A stretch of 64,000 nucleotides of DNA, taken from Hordeum vulgare subsp. vulgare. Taxonomy: Eukaryota; Streptophyta; Magnoliopsida; Poales; Poaceae. The stretch spans positions 492,592,263 through 492,656,262 of the forward strand of contig NC_058524.1 of NCBI RefSeq assembly GCF_904849725.1, read 5' to 3'. The notes beneath the pieces were generated by a model that was given only the letters and a program-made list of their open reading frames with translations, did no database searches and was not told where the DNA came from. Both the position numbers and the translations under genes were made by a program. Each line of letters begins with the position of its first letter. The first letter of the stretch is position 1. This document shows positions 32,212 through 43,619 of the stretch, piece by piece.

Positions 32212-33190
32212 CACACAGCCTATGAGCTTCTGGACGTCGTGCACACGCACAGGGCTTTTCATCCGGACGATGGCGCCGATCTTCTCGGGGTTGACATTGA
32301 TCCCACGTTCGAAAACGAGCAAACCGAGTAACTTGCGGCCAGGGAATCCAAAAGTGCACTTAGCTGGGTTTAGTTTGATATCATACTTCCTCAGGTTGGC
32401 GAATGTTTCTGCTAGGTCAGTCAACTGGTCGGAACCTTTGCGAGAGTTGACCAAAATATCATCCATGCATGCTTCAACATTCCAACTGATTTGATCGAGC
32501 AGGCACTTCTGGATCATACGCATGAAAGTGGCGCCGGCATTCTTCAAACCAAAAGGCATGGTGATATAACACAAACACCCAAAAGGGGTGATGAAGGCCG
32601 TTTTTATTTCATCTGGGCCAAATAGATGGACCTATAGGTAGCCAGAATAAGCGTTAAGAAAAGATAAACGCTCCCACCCCGCAGTCAAATTGAAAATTTG
32701 ATCAATCCAGGGGAGCGGAAAGTGATCTTTCGGGCAGACCTTATTGATGTTCTTGAAATCGATACACATACGAAGGGACTTGTCCTTCTTGGGGACCATG
32801 ACGACATTCGCGAGCCAATTGGAGTGGTAGACCTCACGTATGAACTTCGGCTCCAAGAGTCGTGCCACCTCCTTGCCGATTGCTTTGCTCTTTTCTGCTG
32901 CAGACTGACGCAAATGCTCTTTGACAGGCTTTGACTTCGAATCCACTCTCAATCGGTGCTCACGGAGGAACACGGCATGTGAGAAGGCTTCGATGCAAAG
33001 ATGTCCCAGTTCTCACGGAGGAACGGTATGAGCTCGGCTTCCTATTTGTTGTCGAGTGTTGTGGATATGTTGGTCGGAGCAACATTAGGATATGTCGGGT
33101 GGATATTCACTGGTTTGACTTCGCCCGCTGACTAAAAAGCGGACTCAGAAGTGGGCTTCTTGGAGCGCATCAGGTCGGGAGGGTCAGCAT
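32212..33190 (-). pseudogene. reverse transcriptase of the Tat-like element
   Basis: Minus strand. The open part 32973-32632 carries RVDSKSKPVKEHLRQ, FIREVYHSNWLANVVMVPKK, RMCIDFKNINKVCPKDHFPLP, then a stop. The second part 32574-32209 carries MPFGLKNAGATF, EACMDDILVNSR (the usual YVDD box reads CMDD, both Asp kept), and KCTFGFPGRKLLG. The solo LTR cuts it after KLIGCV. Reverse transcription of the element RNA was its job. Confidence 0.85.
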
Positions 33191-33194
33191 TCTT

Positions 33195-33930
33195 CCGATA
33201 TTACTCCAGTTTGACCACAACCATTTGTTGATCAGCAATTTTAGAGCCTTGTTCCAAGCACTCTTCGGCTCTCTGTCGATTGCCTGTGACTGTGATGACT
33301 CCCTTAGGCCTTGGCATCTTCATATTTAGATACACGTAACAGGGTCGGGCCATGAAATGAGCATAGGCTAGATGACCAAGGATGGCATGATATGCATTAT
33401 GGAAATCCACCACCTCGAATGTCAACTTCTCCTTGTGAAAGTTTTTATCAGAACCGAAAACAACGTCCAATGCAATCTGGTCGAGTGACTTGGCCTTCTT
33501 TCCAGGAATGACTCCATGAAACTGCATATTGCTCTCACTGAGTCAGGACATCGGAATGCCCATCCCCTTAAGAGTTTGTGCATACAAAATATTCAACCCG
33601 CTTCCTCCATCCATCAGGACCTTGCGAAGCCGAACGCCTTCCACAACTGGATCAACCACCAGAGCCTGTCGACTACGAGTAGGGACATGAGATGGGTGAT
33701 CCGACTAATCAAATGTTATGGGGGTTTGTGAGCACTTGAGGTATGTGGTGGTGGAGGGTACAACCATGTTGACTTCTCTGTTGATGACCTTCAGTCGACT
33801 CCTGCTCTCTATGTCAGCAAAAATCATCAGGGTTGCTTGGACTTCTGGGAAATCATCTTTTTCTTCCTCGTTCTCCTTTTCAGGACCTTTTCCACTCGAC
33901 TCATGCTCTTTAAACTGTTGGATCAACAAC
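33195..33930 (-). pseudogene. aspartic protease region of the Tat-like element
   Basis: Minus strand. The catalytic loop VLMDGGSGLNILYA (near 33590-33630) has DGGSG where DSGAS/DGSS is usual. The C-terminal part at 33527-33201 contains DFHNAYHAILGHLAYAHFMA, equivalent to the ILGRP flap-end motif with RP changed to HL. A stop separates the two after GIPMS. It would process the Gag-Pol polyprotein. Confidence 0.75.
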
Positions 33931-33935
33931 CTACA

Positions 33936-35550
33936 CTAACGAGTGTTGTGCTTAGGCAATATCAGATTGCCATCTTCATATTTCTTCATGTGGAGTAGAG
34001 ACGGTTGATCCAAAACATCCAACTGACCCTTAGACTTCTTGGGGGGAAATTTTCCTTTGGGTTTTCCCTTGAATTTTCCTTGTGTCGCCAAAGCGGCTGC
34101 TTCTGCCGGAGTGGAACCATCAGCCTTGCGCTTCTGCTTCCGATTGGAATTGCCACCAGCATCATTGTCGACTGCTTTCCCTTTACTGCTATGGATGCGG
34201 TCTTTTTCTTCGCCATTCGCGTATCGGGCATCAATCTCCATCCTCTTGCTCATGGACATGTCGCCTATACGACCGAACTTCAAGTACAGCTCTCTGTATT
34301 TGACGCCAGCTTTGAAGGCACAGACTTCCTGGTGCTCAGAAACATTCTCCATCGTGTGATCAAGGATGGTCCATCGCTGAATATAATATCTCAAAGATTC
34401 ATTCGACTTCTGCACGCAAAGCTGTAACTCGGACAAACCGGTAGGACGTTTGCATGTACCTTCAAATGTTTTGATGAACACTCAGGCGAGATCCTCCCAG
34501 GAGTAGATGCTAGAAGGAGCCAACTGATTCAGCCACGCCCTGGCTGAACCATCCAACATCAGAGGCAAATGCTTCATGGCGACGCTGTCATTACCTCCAC
34601 CAATCTGCACTGCCACTCGGTAGTCATCAAGCCATGTTTCAGGCTTAGATTCTCATGTGAACTTACTTATTCCAGCCACAAACCTGAAGTTGGGGGAATA
34701 TCAGTAGAACAGATTGCTCTACTGAAGCACTCGAGACCAGAAATTGCAGTACTGCTTCCACTCGGACGATCTCTGTCGAAACCATCTTTGTGAGCTCGGC
34801 CCCTGTCAATCCTCCTCTGGACGAGTACATTTCTTGGAATAAATCCAGGACTCCGCTCATCATTGAACGGGCGCCTATCGTCGTAGTGTTGGGAAACATA
34901 CGTACCACACCTCGGAGGAGAATGCACCCGACGGTGGTCATCACGGTGATAACGGGGAGCGAACTAATTCCGCCCCTGACCTCTGTGTTGATTCTCTCGG
35001 TAACCTCCGTCTCTACAATGTTGGGGTGACCCTGGACTGTAAACTGAATGAACTGTATCTGCTGTAGGTGAATTACTGTGCAACTTATTGAGAGATTGTG
35101 ATACAGCTGAGTTTTGTTGATGCGCTGCTTGAAGCAAAGTACGAATCTGCTCTAAGCCTCTACCAGCCTCTGAGTTTGCTGGCTGAATAGAATCTGCTAT
35201 CTTAGCGGCAGCTGCAACATTTAGTACCGGAGTATGATATAACTCAATGTTGTCCTGTCGTCCACTCGAGAAGAGTTGCCACTAATGCTAACTAGAAGTT
35301 GGAGGACGTCGACGGGCATGTCCACTCGATGGTTCGCCGACCTCGTGTTCACCGCGACCGAACCCAGGCGGGCTCTCCATAGAACCCGCCATAAAGACCT
35401 TCTCTATTGGATTGCAGCTCTCGCACTCGGAAGGAACATCACACTGATCTAACACCGAGTGGATCGGGCTCTGGAGAGGTTCAGCAGGCTCGATGGCAGC
35501 ATCCTGCGGAGATGACGGAGATGATGCCTAGCAAGCCACTTCGTGCTTCA
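33936..35550 (-). pseudogene. Gag of the Tat-like element, N-terminal end cut by Athila insertion
   Basis: The open part 34481-33936 reads TFEGTCKRPTGLSELQLCVQ, ESLRYYIQRWT, FKAGVKYRELYLKFGR and a basic KQKRKADG...FKGKPKGKF tail, ending in LPKHNTR near the zinc-knuckle position, all typical of Tat-type gag. Upstream (34490-35550) the frame is broken several times (for example 34663-34944). The rest of gag and leader lies at 45043-45338, beyond the Athila insertion. Forms the virus-like particle of the element. Confidence 0.75.
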
Positions 35551-35555
35551 CCCAT

Positions 35556-36979
35556 TGATACATCTCCGTCGTATCTACTTTTCCGAACTCTTTTGCCCTT
35601 GTTTTGGACTCTAATTTGCATGATTTGAATGGAACTAACCTGGACTAACACTGTTTTCAGCAGAATTGCCATGGTGTTGTTTTTGTGCAGAAATAAAAGT
35701 TCTCCGAATGACCTGAAAATTTACGAAGCATTTTTCTGGAATTAATGAAAAATACGTGCGCAAAGATCCACCAGAGGGGGTGAGCCAGTGGGCCACAAGC
35801 CCACTAGGTGCGACCACCCCCTGGCCGTGCCTGACAGGCTTGTGGGGCCCACAGAGCTCCACCGCCTCCAATCTCAGCTCTATATATTCCGTTTCGCCCG
35901 GAAAAAAATCAGAGAGAAGGATTCATCATGTTTTACGATACGGAGGCGCCGCCACCTCCTGTTCTTCATCTGGAGGGCAGATCTGGAGTCCGTTCTGGGC
36001 TCCGGAGAGGAGAAATCGTCGCCATCGTCATCAACAACCTTCCTCCATCGCCAATTCCATGATGCTCTTCACCGTTCGTGAGTAATCTCATCATAGGCTT
36101 GCTAGACGGTGATGAATTGGATGAAATCTATCATGTAATCGAGTTAGTTTTGACGGGGATTGATCCCTAGTATCCACTATGTTCTGAGATTGATGTTGCT
36201 ACTACTTTGCCATGCTTAATGCTTGTCACTAGGGCCCGAGTGCCATGATTTCAGATCTGAACCTATTATGTTCTCGCCAATATATGTGTGTTTTAGATCC
36301 TATCTTGCAAGTTGTAGTCACCTACTATGTGTTATGACCCGGCAACCCCGGAGTGAGAATAGCCGAAACCACTCCTCGAGATGACCATAGTATGAGGAGT
36401 TCATGTATTCACCAAGTGTTAATGCATTGGTCCGGTTCTTTATTAAAAGGAGTACCTTAATATCCCGTAGTTTCCATTAGGAACCCGCTGCCACGGGAGG
36501 GATGGACAATAGATGTTATGCAAGTTCTTTTCCCTAAGCACGTATGACTACATACGGAATACATGCCTACATTAGATTGACGAACGGGAGCTAGTTACTT
36601 ATCTCTCCGTGTTATAACTGTTACATGATGAATCATATCCGGCATAATCATCCATCACCGATCAAATGCCTACGAGTCTTTTACTACTGGTCCTTGCTAT
36701 GTTACTTTATCGCTACTCCTGTCACTGCTGCTGCTGTTACTCTGTCGCTACTGCTGTTACTTTGGTGCTACTGGTTACTGTTGCTACTGCTGCTATCATA
36801 CTACCTTGCTACAGATACTTTGCTGCAGACACTAAATCTTTCAGGTGTGGTTGAATTGACAACTCAACTGCTAATACTTGAGAATATTCTTTCGCTTCCC
36901 CTTCAGTCGAATCAATAAATTTGGGTTGAATACTCTACCCTCGAAAACTGTTGGGATCCCCTATACTTGTGGGTTATCA
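35556..36979 (+). repeat. 5' LTR of the Athila-like element
   Basis: 1,424 bp, TGATACATCTCC to CTTGTGGGTTATCA, nearly the same length as the 3' LTR. Contains the GGGCCACAAGCCC / GGCTTGTGGGGCCCAC blocks and a TATA box at 35881. Confidence 0.92.
35881..35888 (+). promoter_or_regulatory. TATA box in the 5' LTR
   Basis: TATATATT in CAGCTCTATATATTCCGTTTC. The 3' LTR has the same at 43945-43952. Confidence 0.5.
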
Positions 36980-36990
36980 AGACTATTTTC

Positions 36991-37008
36991 TGGCGCCGTT
37001 GCCCGGGA
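36991..37008 (+). other. primer-binding site, tRNA-Asp
   Basis: TGGCGCCGTTGCCCGGGA, 11 bp after the LTR end. It is complementary to the 3' end of plant tRNA-Asp with a single change (TGGCGCCGTTGCCGGGGA expected), the usual primer of Athila-type elements. Confidence 0.8.
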
Positions 37009-37046
37009 AGCACAACTATATTCTCTGAGTCACTTGGGACTGACGT

Positions 37047-39170
37047 GTGCTGGTCACTATGGGGCATCCGAAAGATCGAAGAACTGAAATCTTGGCGTCA
37101 ACTACGAGGACAGGTAAGGAACTGCCATCTAGCTCTGCACTTGATTCACCTTCAGTTATGAGTAAGTTTGCGACACCACCTCCTGCTAGAAATCTTGATA
37201 TGTCGCGTGTGCTTGATGATGCTACTTCTGCTTCCCATGATCCTTATGATGATGCTATGCTTGATACTGCTTTGCCTGATTATGCTATGCTTGATACTGC
37301 TTTGCCTGATGATGCTATGCTTGATACTGCTTTGCCAGATGATGCTATGCCTGATACTGCTCTACCACTAGGTGCATTCCTTGATGCACAAATTGCTAGA
37401 GTTGCTGCTAGATGTGATGATGCTTCTGAAACTGCTGATACTATTGAAGTAGAACCTGCTATTTTGCCTGCTAGAACTAGCTCTCCTATGCGTGAATTGC
37501 CTGTTATGGCTGAACGTTATGTTATGGAGGGAGAGATAGCTGAGGATTTTCTTGCGTGTAAGGATAGCTATGATGTTGAGAAATTACTCCGTAAGTGGAA
37601 ACAAAAATCTCTGAATGCTAGGATGAAATACGACCCGAAGTTTGCTACTTCGCCTATCTTTGTGACCGATAAGGATTATGCGACACTGAGTTAATCACTC
37701 TAGTCGAATCTGATCCCTTTCACGGTTATGAGTCTGAAACGGTTGTAGCCCATCTTACCAAACTGCACGATATAGCCACCCTATTCACTAGTGAGGAAAC
37801 GATCTGCCACTACTATATCCTCAAGCTGTTTCCTTTCTCGCTAAAGGATGATGCTAAGACTTGGTTCAATTCTCTTGCTCCTGGTTGTGTGCGTAGCCCC
37901 CAGGATATGGTCTACTACTTCTCTGAAAAATATTGCCCTTCCCATAAGAAGCAAGCTGCCTTGTAGGAAATATACAACTTTTCTCAAGCTGAAGAAGAGA
38001 GTCTCCCACAAGCTTGGGGGAGGCTCATCCAGCTACTGAATGCTTTGCCTGATCACCCTCTTGAGAAGTATGAAATACTTGATATCTTCTATAATGGACT
38101 TGCCGATGCTTCCAAAGACCACCTGGATAGTTGTGTCGGTTGTATTTTTAGGGAACGAACCATAGAACAAGCTAAGATTCTACTGAATAACATCTTGTGC
38201 AATGAGAATGCTTGGACTATTCCCGAACCACCTCCTAAGCCAACTCCGAAGAAAAGAGGTATTCTATTCCCCAGTCCCGAAGATATGGAAGAAGCTAAGA
38301 AATCTATGAGAGAGAAATGCATTAAATCTGAAGATGTCAAAAATCTACCACCTATCGAAGAGATCCATGGTCTCGATAACCCGATACAGGTAGTAGAAGT
38401 AAATTCTCTGCGTAAGTTTGATGAGAGTGATATTCCTTTTGATAAACCTGCTAGCCTATGCCTGGATGAATTTGATAACTTTGTTGCCAAACAACATAGT
38501 TTCAATGATTATGTTAGCAGACAATTGGAACAGAATGCTCGTATGCTTAGTCATTTATGTGCTTGTGTGGACAGAAATGTCAATGATCTTAAGCTTCTGA
38601 GTAAACATGCCTCTATGGTTACTACTCAAGTAGAACAAGTACTTAAGGCTCAAAATGACTTGCTCAATGAGTTGAATGACAATTCTGTCAGAGTCGTCAC
38701 TAGAGGCGGTAGAATGATTCAGGAACCTTTGTATCCTAAGGGTCATCCGAAGAGAATTGAACAAGATTCTCAATGAGTTAGCACTGATGCACCTAGTCAT
38801 CCTAGGAAGAATAAGAAAGATGATAGGAACTTGCACACTAGCAACCCTGTTGCTGCTACACCTAAGAGTCCAAACGATGTCTCTGTCTCTGATGCTGAAA
38901 CACAATCTGGTGATGAACATGAGCCTAATGATAATATCAATAGTGATGTTCATGTTGATGCTCAACCTAGCGATGATAAAAATGTGGAGATTGAACCTGT
39001 TGATCTTGATAACCCACAACCTAAGAATAGAAGATATGATAAGAATGACTTCACTGCTAGGAAGCTTGGTAAAGAAAGGGAACCATGGGTTCAGAAACCC
39101 ATGCCCTTTCCTCCCAAACCATCCAAGAAAAAGGATGATGAGGATTTTGAGCGATTCGTTGAAATGATCT
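37047..39170 (+). pseudogene. Gag of the Athila-like element
   Basis: Frame pieces 37047-37694, 37695-38776 and 38777-39170. The first part holds a 10-residue acidic repeat (DDAMLDTALP, 37249-37370) and FLACKDSYDVEKLLRKWK. The retrotransposon gag domain lies at about 37750-38150: KLFPFSLKDDAKTWFNSLAP, YYFSEKYCPSHKKQAA, QLLNALPDHPLEKYE. C-terminal parts end in KPSKKKDDEDFERFVEMI. Stops at 37692-37694, about 37963 (QAAL*EIYNF), 38774-38776 and 39168-39170 prevent a full product. Confidence 0.8.
37249..37370 (+). repeat. 30-bp coding tandem repeat in gag
   Basis: Four units of GATGATGCTATGCTTGATACTGCTTTGCCT with single changes, each encoding DDAMLDTALP. Confidence 0.85.
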
Positions 39171-39172
39171 GA

Positions 39173-39865
39173 CTTGTCTTTCTGCAAATGCGTTTGACGG
39201 ATATGCTCAAGATGTGTCTGTATGCTAAGTACATGAAAGATATTGTGACTAATAAGAGGAGGATACCTGAGGTTGCGATTTCCACCATGCTCGCTAATTA
39301 TACCTTCAAGGGTGGAACTCCTAAGAAACTAGGTGACCCCGGTGTGCCCACTATACCTTGCTCCATTAAAGTCAACTACGTTAGAACTGCTTTATGCGAC
39401 CTTGGAGCCGGTGTTAGTGTTCTGCCTCTCTCTATTTATCATAGACTTGAACTGGATAAGTTGACACCCACTGAAATCTCTCTGCACATGGCCGACAAAT
39501 CAACTGCTTTCCCTATCGGCATTTGCGAGGATGTGCCTGTTGTGGTTGCTAACATCACTATCTTAACAGACTTTGTTATCTTGGATATTCCCGACGACGA
39601 TGCCATGGCTGTCATCCTCGGATGACCCTTTTTAAACACTACAGGGACTGTTATAGATTGCAAGAAAGGCAATGTCACTTTCCATGTCAACGGTAATGCG
39701 CATACGGTGCACTTTCCGAAGAAGAAATATCGAGTACATTGCATCAATGCTATCGAAAAGACTTCATCGATTCTTATTGGGAGCTTTGAATGCCCTATTC
39801 CTCCTGTTAAGATGAAGTACGATTTGCTTTTTGGGGAAATACACATCCCCATTGAGGTGACCTAG
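39173..39865 (+). pseudogene. aspartic protease of the Athila-like element
   Basis: It begins with FLQMRLTDMLKM and VTNKRRIPEVAISTMLANYTFKGG, then the catalytic loop TALCDLGAGVSVLPLSIY (DLGAG where DSGA/DLGAS is common), VVANITILTDFVILDIPDDDAMAVILG, and a TGA at 39623-39625 where the flap motif RPF should continue (ILG*PFLNT). The open frame then runs to 39865. Pol normally follows, but instead an LTR-like module is found. Confidence 0.8.
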
Positions 39866-40069
39866 TGACTATTTGAAAATTCTCCGTTCTCTTTTGCGAT
39901 TCGAAAAGGTTTGTCGAGAAGACTTGATCAACCTCACTGACGGATTTCTTTCGATGACCATGAGATGGATGAATCGAGGAGTCACAAACCTCTGTTCCAA
40001 GCTTTCACCTTCGGTTGCTTAGAAGAACAATGATACATTTAATTTAGTTTTCCCTGTTTTCTGTTTTAG

Positions 40070-40416
40070 CGTCCGGTAGAAAAGTACCCCGAAAATAAAA
40101 GTTCTCCGAACGCCGTGAAAATCAAGTATGATTTTTTCTGGAATTTTTGAAAAATTCTCAGACGAAGAGCTTGTCTGGGGGCTGCACCAGTGGGCCACAA
40201 GCCCTGGAGGCACGGGCACCCCCCTGGCCGCACCACCTAGGCTTGTGGGGCCCACAGGCACCCCCTCCACTCATTCTTGCTCTCATCTGGTTCTCCTACC
40301 TCCAGAAAAAAATTGTTTCACAGCTCAAACCCGTGTTCTTGCTCCTCTTGTTGGGAATTTCGAACTCTTTGCTCAAATCACCATTCTCCGAACTGTTTTG
40401 GGGAAATTACTCCTTG
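40070..40416 (+). other. LTR-like module between protease and ATHILA ORF
   Basis: AAATAAAAGTTCTCCGAA, TTTTTCTGGAAT, TGAAAAAT, AGTGGGCCACAAGCCC and GGCTTGTGGGGCCCACAG occur here in the same order as in the family's own LTR at 35692-35863. There is no TATA box. It ends in a splice donor (40416). It may be a captured LTR piece acting as an internal leader or promoter; function is inferred only. Confidence 0.65.
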
Positions 40417-40638
40417 GTAAGTGACTCCTCGATTAGTCCAATTAGTTTTTGCTCTACTTCCTTATACTTCGCGTATTTTTGATGCCTTGGTGACCATGTT
40501 CTTGATCTTTGCATGCTAATTATAGCTGGTCCCAAGTAGTTTTGATGCGTAATATGGCCTCTAGGCACTTGTGGCAGGAGTTGCTACTAGTTTAGTTGAG
40601 CCTTGTTCACTTTTCCTTTGGGTCACTGAAAATTTCAG
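40417..40638 (+). other. putative 222-bp intron before the ATHILA ORF
   Basis: Donor CTTG|GTAAGT and acceptor AATTTCAG|. The acceptor is nine bases before the ATG at 40648. Copy at 209-430 has the same length. Confidence 0.55.
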
Positions 40639-40647
40639 AAAAGGAAG

Positions 40648-41621
40648 ATGTTCAGGAGAAACTATCATGGTGGTTCCTCAAGCAAGATAGGTCCCTGTCT
40701 TGCGATTCGGGAGCCTGATCCTTACCAACCAAGGGACGCGCAGGTACAACCATGTGAATGGCCTTCTGATGAATTTATGATTGAGGCAGGTTTCAAAGAC
40801 GAGTTTGATGCACTTGTTCGCAACGTCGGACTCGAAGAATTCATCTCCGATAAATGTGAACACTATGTTGCTCTCAGTGCCTCTTTTGTTCCTAGATTCA
40901 AATTTTCAGTTGGCCGTGACACATCGGTACAATTTAATCTCTGTGATAAATCGTATACCATGGATTTAGAGAATTTAATAGAATTTGCAAAATACTTATT
41001 TGGGGTAGCCTCAATGATCCTCCTAAATCTTCGGTTAGAGATTTTTTCTCTGGTATTACTGTTGGATAAACTAGAGACATTACGCAAGCTACCATGGGGA
41101 ATATTCATTTTCCTACCTTGCATTACTTTGCCCTCTTCATAGGCAGATGCATTAATGGCAAGATTGAGCATTGTCACCTCTGCGCACCCGACCTTAGTAT
41201 CCTTAAGAGTGCAGTGACGGGTGACAAGAGATTCAACATTGGAGCTATAATAGCAAGGAGGTTGAATAAGAATGCTAATGAAGGGGATTTATTTGGTGGG
41301 ATCTATGCCACCCGCATAGCAAATTTTCTTGGAGTGCCCATCCGCGAAGGAGATCCCTCGCTCTATACAGCTTTCCTTGACCGCGTCGCTTTGACACACT
41401 ACCAGTTCCTTGAGAGGGATGATGAATCCCGCCTATACCGTCTGATATTTAACCGGCAAAGTGTTTCCCATATTACCCTTCCTGCTCCTGCCCACTTTGA
41501 CTTTCAGGTAAAACGGAGATATTACATAACCAGAGGAGAGGCAGAGGAGTATGAGAGGGAGGCAAAGGCTGCTCGTCTCCGTGAGGCAGCTTTTCAGGCA
41601 GTGGCTGCAGCTCCCGTATAA
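40648..41621 (+). pseudogene. ATHILA ORF-1-like protein, one frameshift
   Basis: Starts MFRRNYHGGSSSKIG and continues CEWPSDEFMIEAGFKDEF, FSVGRDTSVQFN, SYTMDLEN. A 1-bp deletion at about 40976 (the first copy has GATTTCAATAG) shifts the frame, and a stop follows in the ancestral frame near 41070. From 41094 the frame resumes: HYFALFIGRCINGK, FNIGAIIARRLNKN, HYQFLERD, and a charged EAEEYEREAKAARLREAA helix before the stop at 41619-41621. Unknown function; in Athila elements this ORF occupies the position of env. No clear signal peptide or membrane segment. Confidence 0.75.
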
Positions 41622-43605
41622 CCCCCATTATGATTTTGGGTGTCGCCAATACCATCCTTGGGAGTAGACCAACTTAGGCCAAAAGCCTAAGCTTGGGGGA
41701 GTACGTGTTTCTCACCGACTTTACATTCTTGCTTATGCTTTCCCTTTGTTCGTCGGTGTTCACACTTTCCCACTGGATCATCCATGCTAGTTTATTTTAT
41801 TTTTCTCGTTTTCTTTTCGTGTGTCTCTCTAGTTTGAGAAAACCCAAAAGATTTTCTTTTTCTTCTTTTGCTTCTTGGGAGTTTTCCTGTGTAAATAGTT
41901 TTCTTTTTCTTTGGGTCAAGGTAGAATATCATGGTTACAATGTTTAGTGGCTCTCGCATGCATACCTGTTTAGTTGTCATAGAGCCATATTACTTTGTCT
42001 TCTCCTTTGTGTTTGCCTGCAGATTCCAGCTTTTGTCCAATGCACGAGCACTCTTATTATCGTTCACATCGTTCGGTCATGCAAGTGAAAGGCAATAATG
42101 ACGATATATGATGAAGTGGCTGAGCCTGGAAAAGCTGGTATGAACTCGATCTATTTTGTTTTTGTAAATACGACTAGCTCATCGTGCCTGATTCATCTTT
42201 GTTGTGAGAGAAACATGTTTGCAATGACAACTTAGAGATGATAGTTTCTGATGACATGCTTACTTAGCTAGGAGCTTATAATGGTTGTCTTGGATGCCCA
42301 CATGAATTTTGAGATGACTGTGATGTAGTATGATAGGATGGTATCCTCCTTTGAATGTTTCAAGTGGCTTGACTTGGCGCATGTTCACGCATGTAGTTGA
42401 AACAAAATCAACATAGCCTCTATGATATTCATGTTCATGGTGATTTATGTCCTACTCATGCTTGCACTCAATGTTAGTTAATCTCAATGCATTTTGATGA
42501 CTGTTGTCGCTCTCTAGTTGGTCGCTTCCCTATCTTTTTCTAGCCTTCACTTGTACTAAGCGGGAATACTGCTTGTGCATCCACTTCCATCAACCCAAAG
42601 TTGTTCCATATGAGTCCACCATACCTACCTATTTGCGGTATCTACCTGCCGTTCAAAGTAAATTTGCATGTGCCACTCTCTAAACCTTCAAGAAATAATC
42701 TGTTTTGCGTGCCCGAACCGCTCATGTGGTGACAGGGGGCTATTAGTATCTTCCATGCTAGGCGTGTTATCCTCGGTATGTGTTTATTCACTATCATTCA
42801 CGAGAAAGGGGCCTGAAATTGGAATTCCCAGTTCCATGCTCAAATCGAAAAGATAATTGCAAACAAAACTCCCCCAGGATTGATGTTGGTATGGACGGTA
42901 CCCGAGGATTCGGCTAGCAGTGGAGTGTGATTGATTTGTGGTGGAGGAGTCAAAACTTTACTTTTCTGTTTGGGAACCGCCTATAGCATGTGTAGAGTGG
43001 AAGATGTTGAGAACTCTTAGTCATTGCGTTGACAATGAAAGCATGCCACCCAAAATTATTATCTCTATTTTCAAAGCTTGAGCTCTGGCACCTCTACAAA
43101 TCAATGCTTCCCTGTGCGAAAGGCCTGTCTATTTATGTTCCTGTTGAGTCATCCTCCTCTTATGAAAGCACCAATTAGAGAGCACCTCTGCCATTTTTAT
43201 GCTTTGCTTTTAACTGTGTTGAGTATGACTGTGACTGGATCTTCATTGCCATGAACTAGAATGTTTAGTCAGCCCTTGGTCTTTGAAGGTGCTCTGCATT
43301 TATGTTTTGCGGTCTCAGAAAGAGCTAGCGAGATACCATCTGTTTGTACTGCTTCATGTTGTTTTGATTGAAGTGTTGACATTTGAGGCTTATTATTATT
43401 TGCTCGCTAGCTGATTATGCCATTGATATGAGTTTACCGTGAGACCTAGATGTCATTTGCTTATGTGGTTTGGTTGTGATCTTGCTGAAATTCTGGTTAT
43501 GAGTTAGACATAGTTGCAACCACAAGATCTAATAGAGTTCGTCAAAGTTTTTCTTTTGTCTCCTTCAGTTTGTCAACTGAATTGCTTGAGGACAAGCAAG
43601 GCTTT
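41622..43605 (+). other. 3' non-coding region of the Athila-like element
   Basis: About 2 kb without a supported gene, colinear with 1431-3379. An internal PPT-like AAGCTTGGGGGAGT lies at about 41690-41703, matching the one near 1490. Confidence 0.7.
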
Positions 43606-43619
43606 AAGCTTGGGGGAGT
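43606..43619 (+). other. polypurine tract
   Basis: AAGCTTGGGGGAGT directly before the 3' LTR. Confidence 0.85.
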
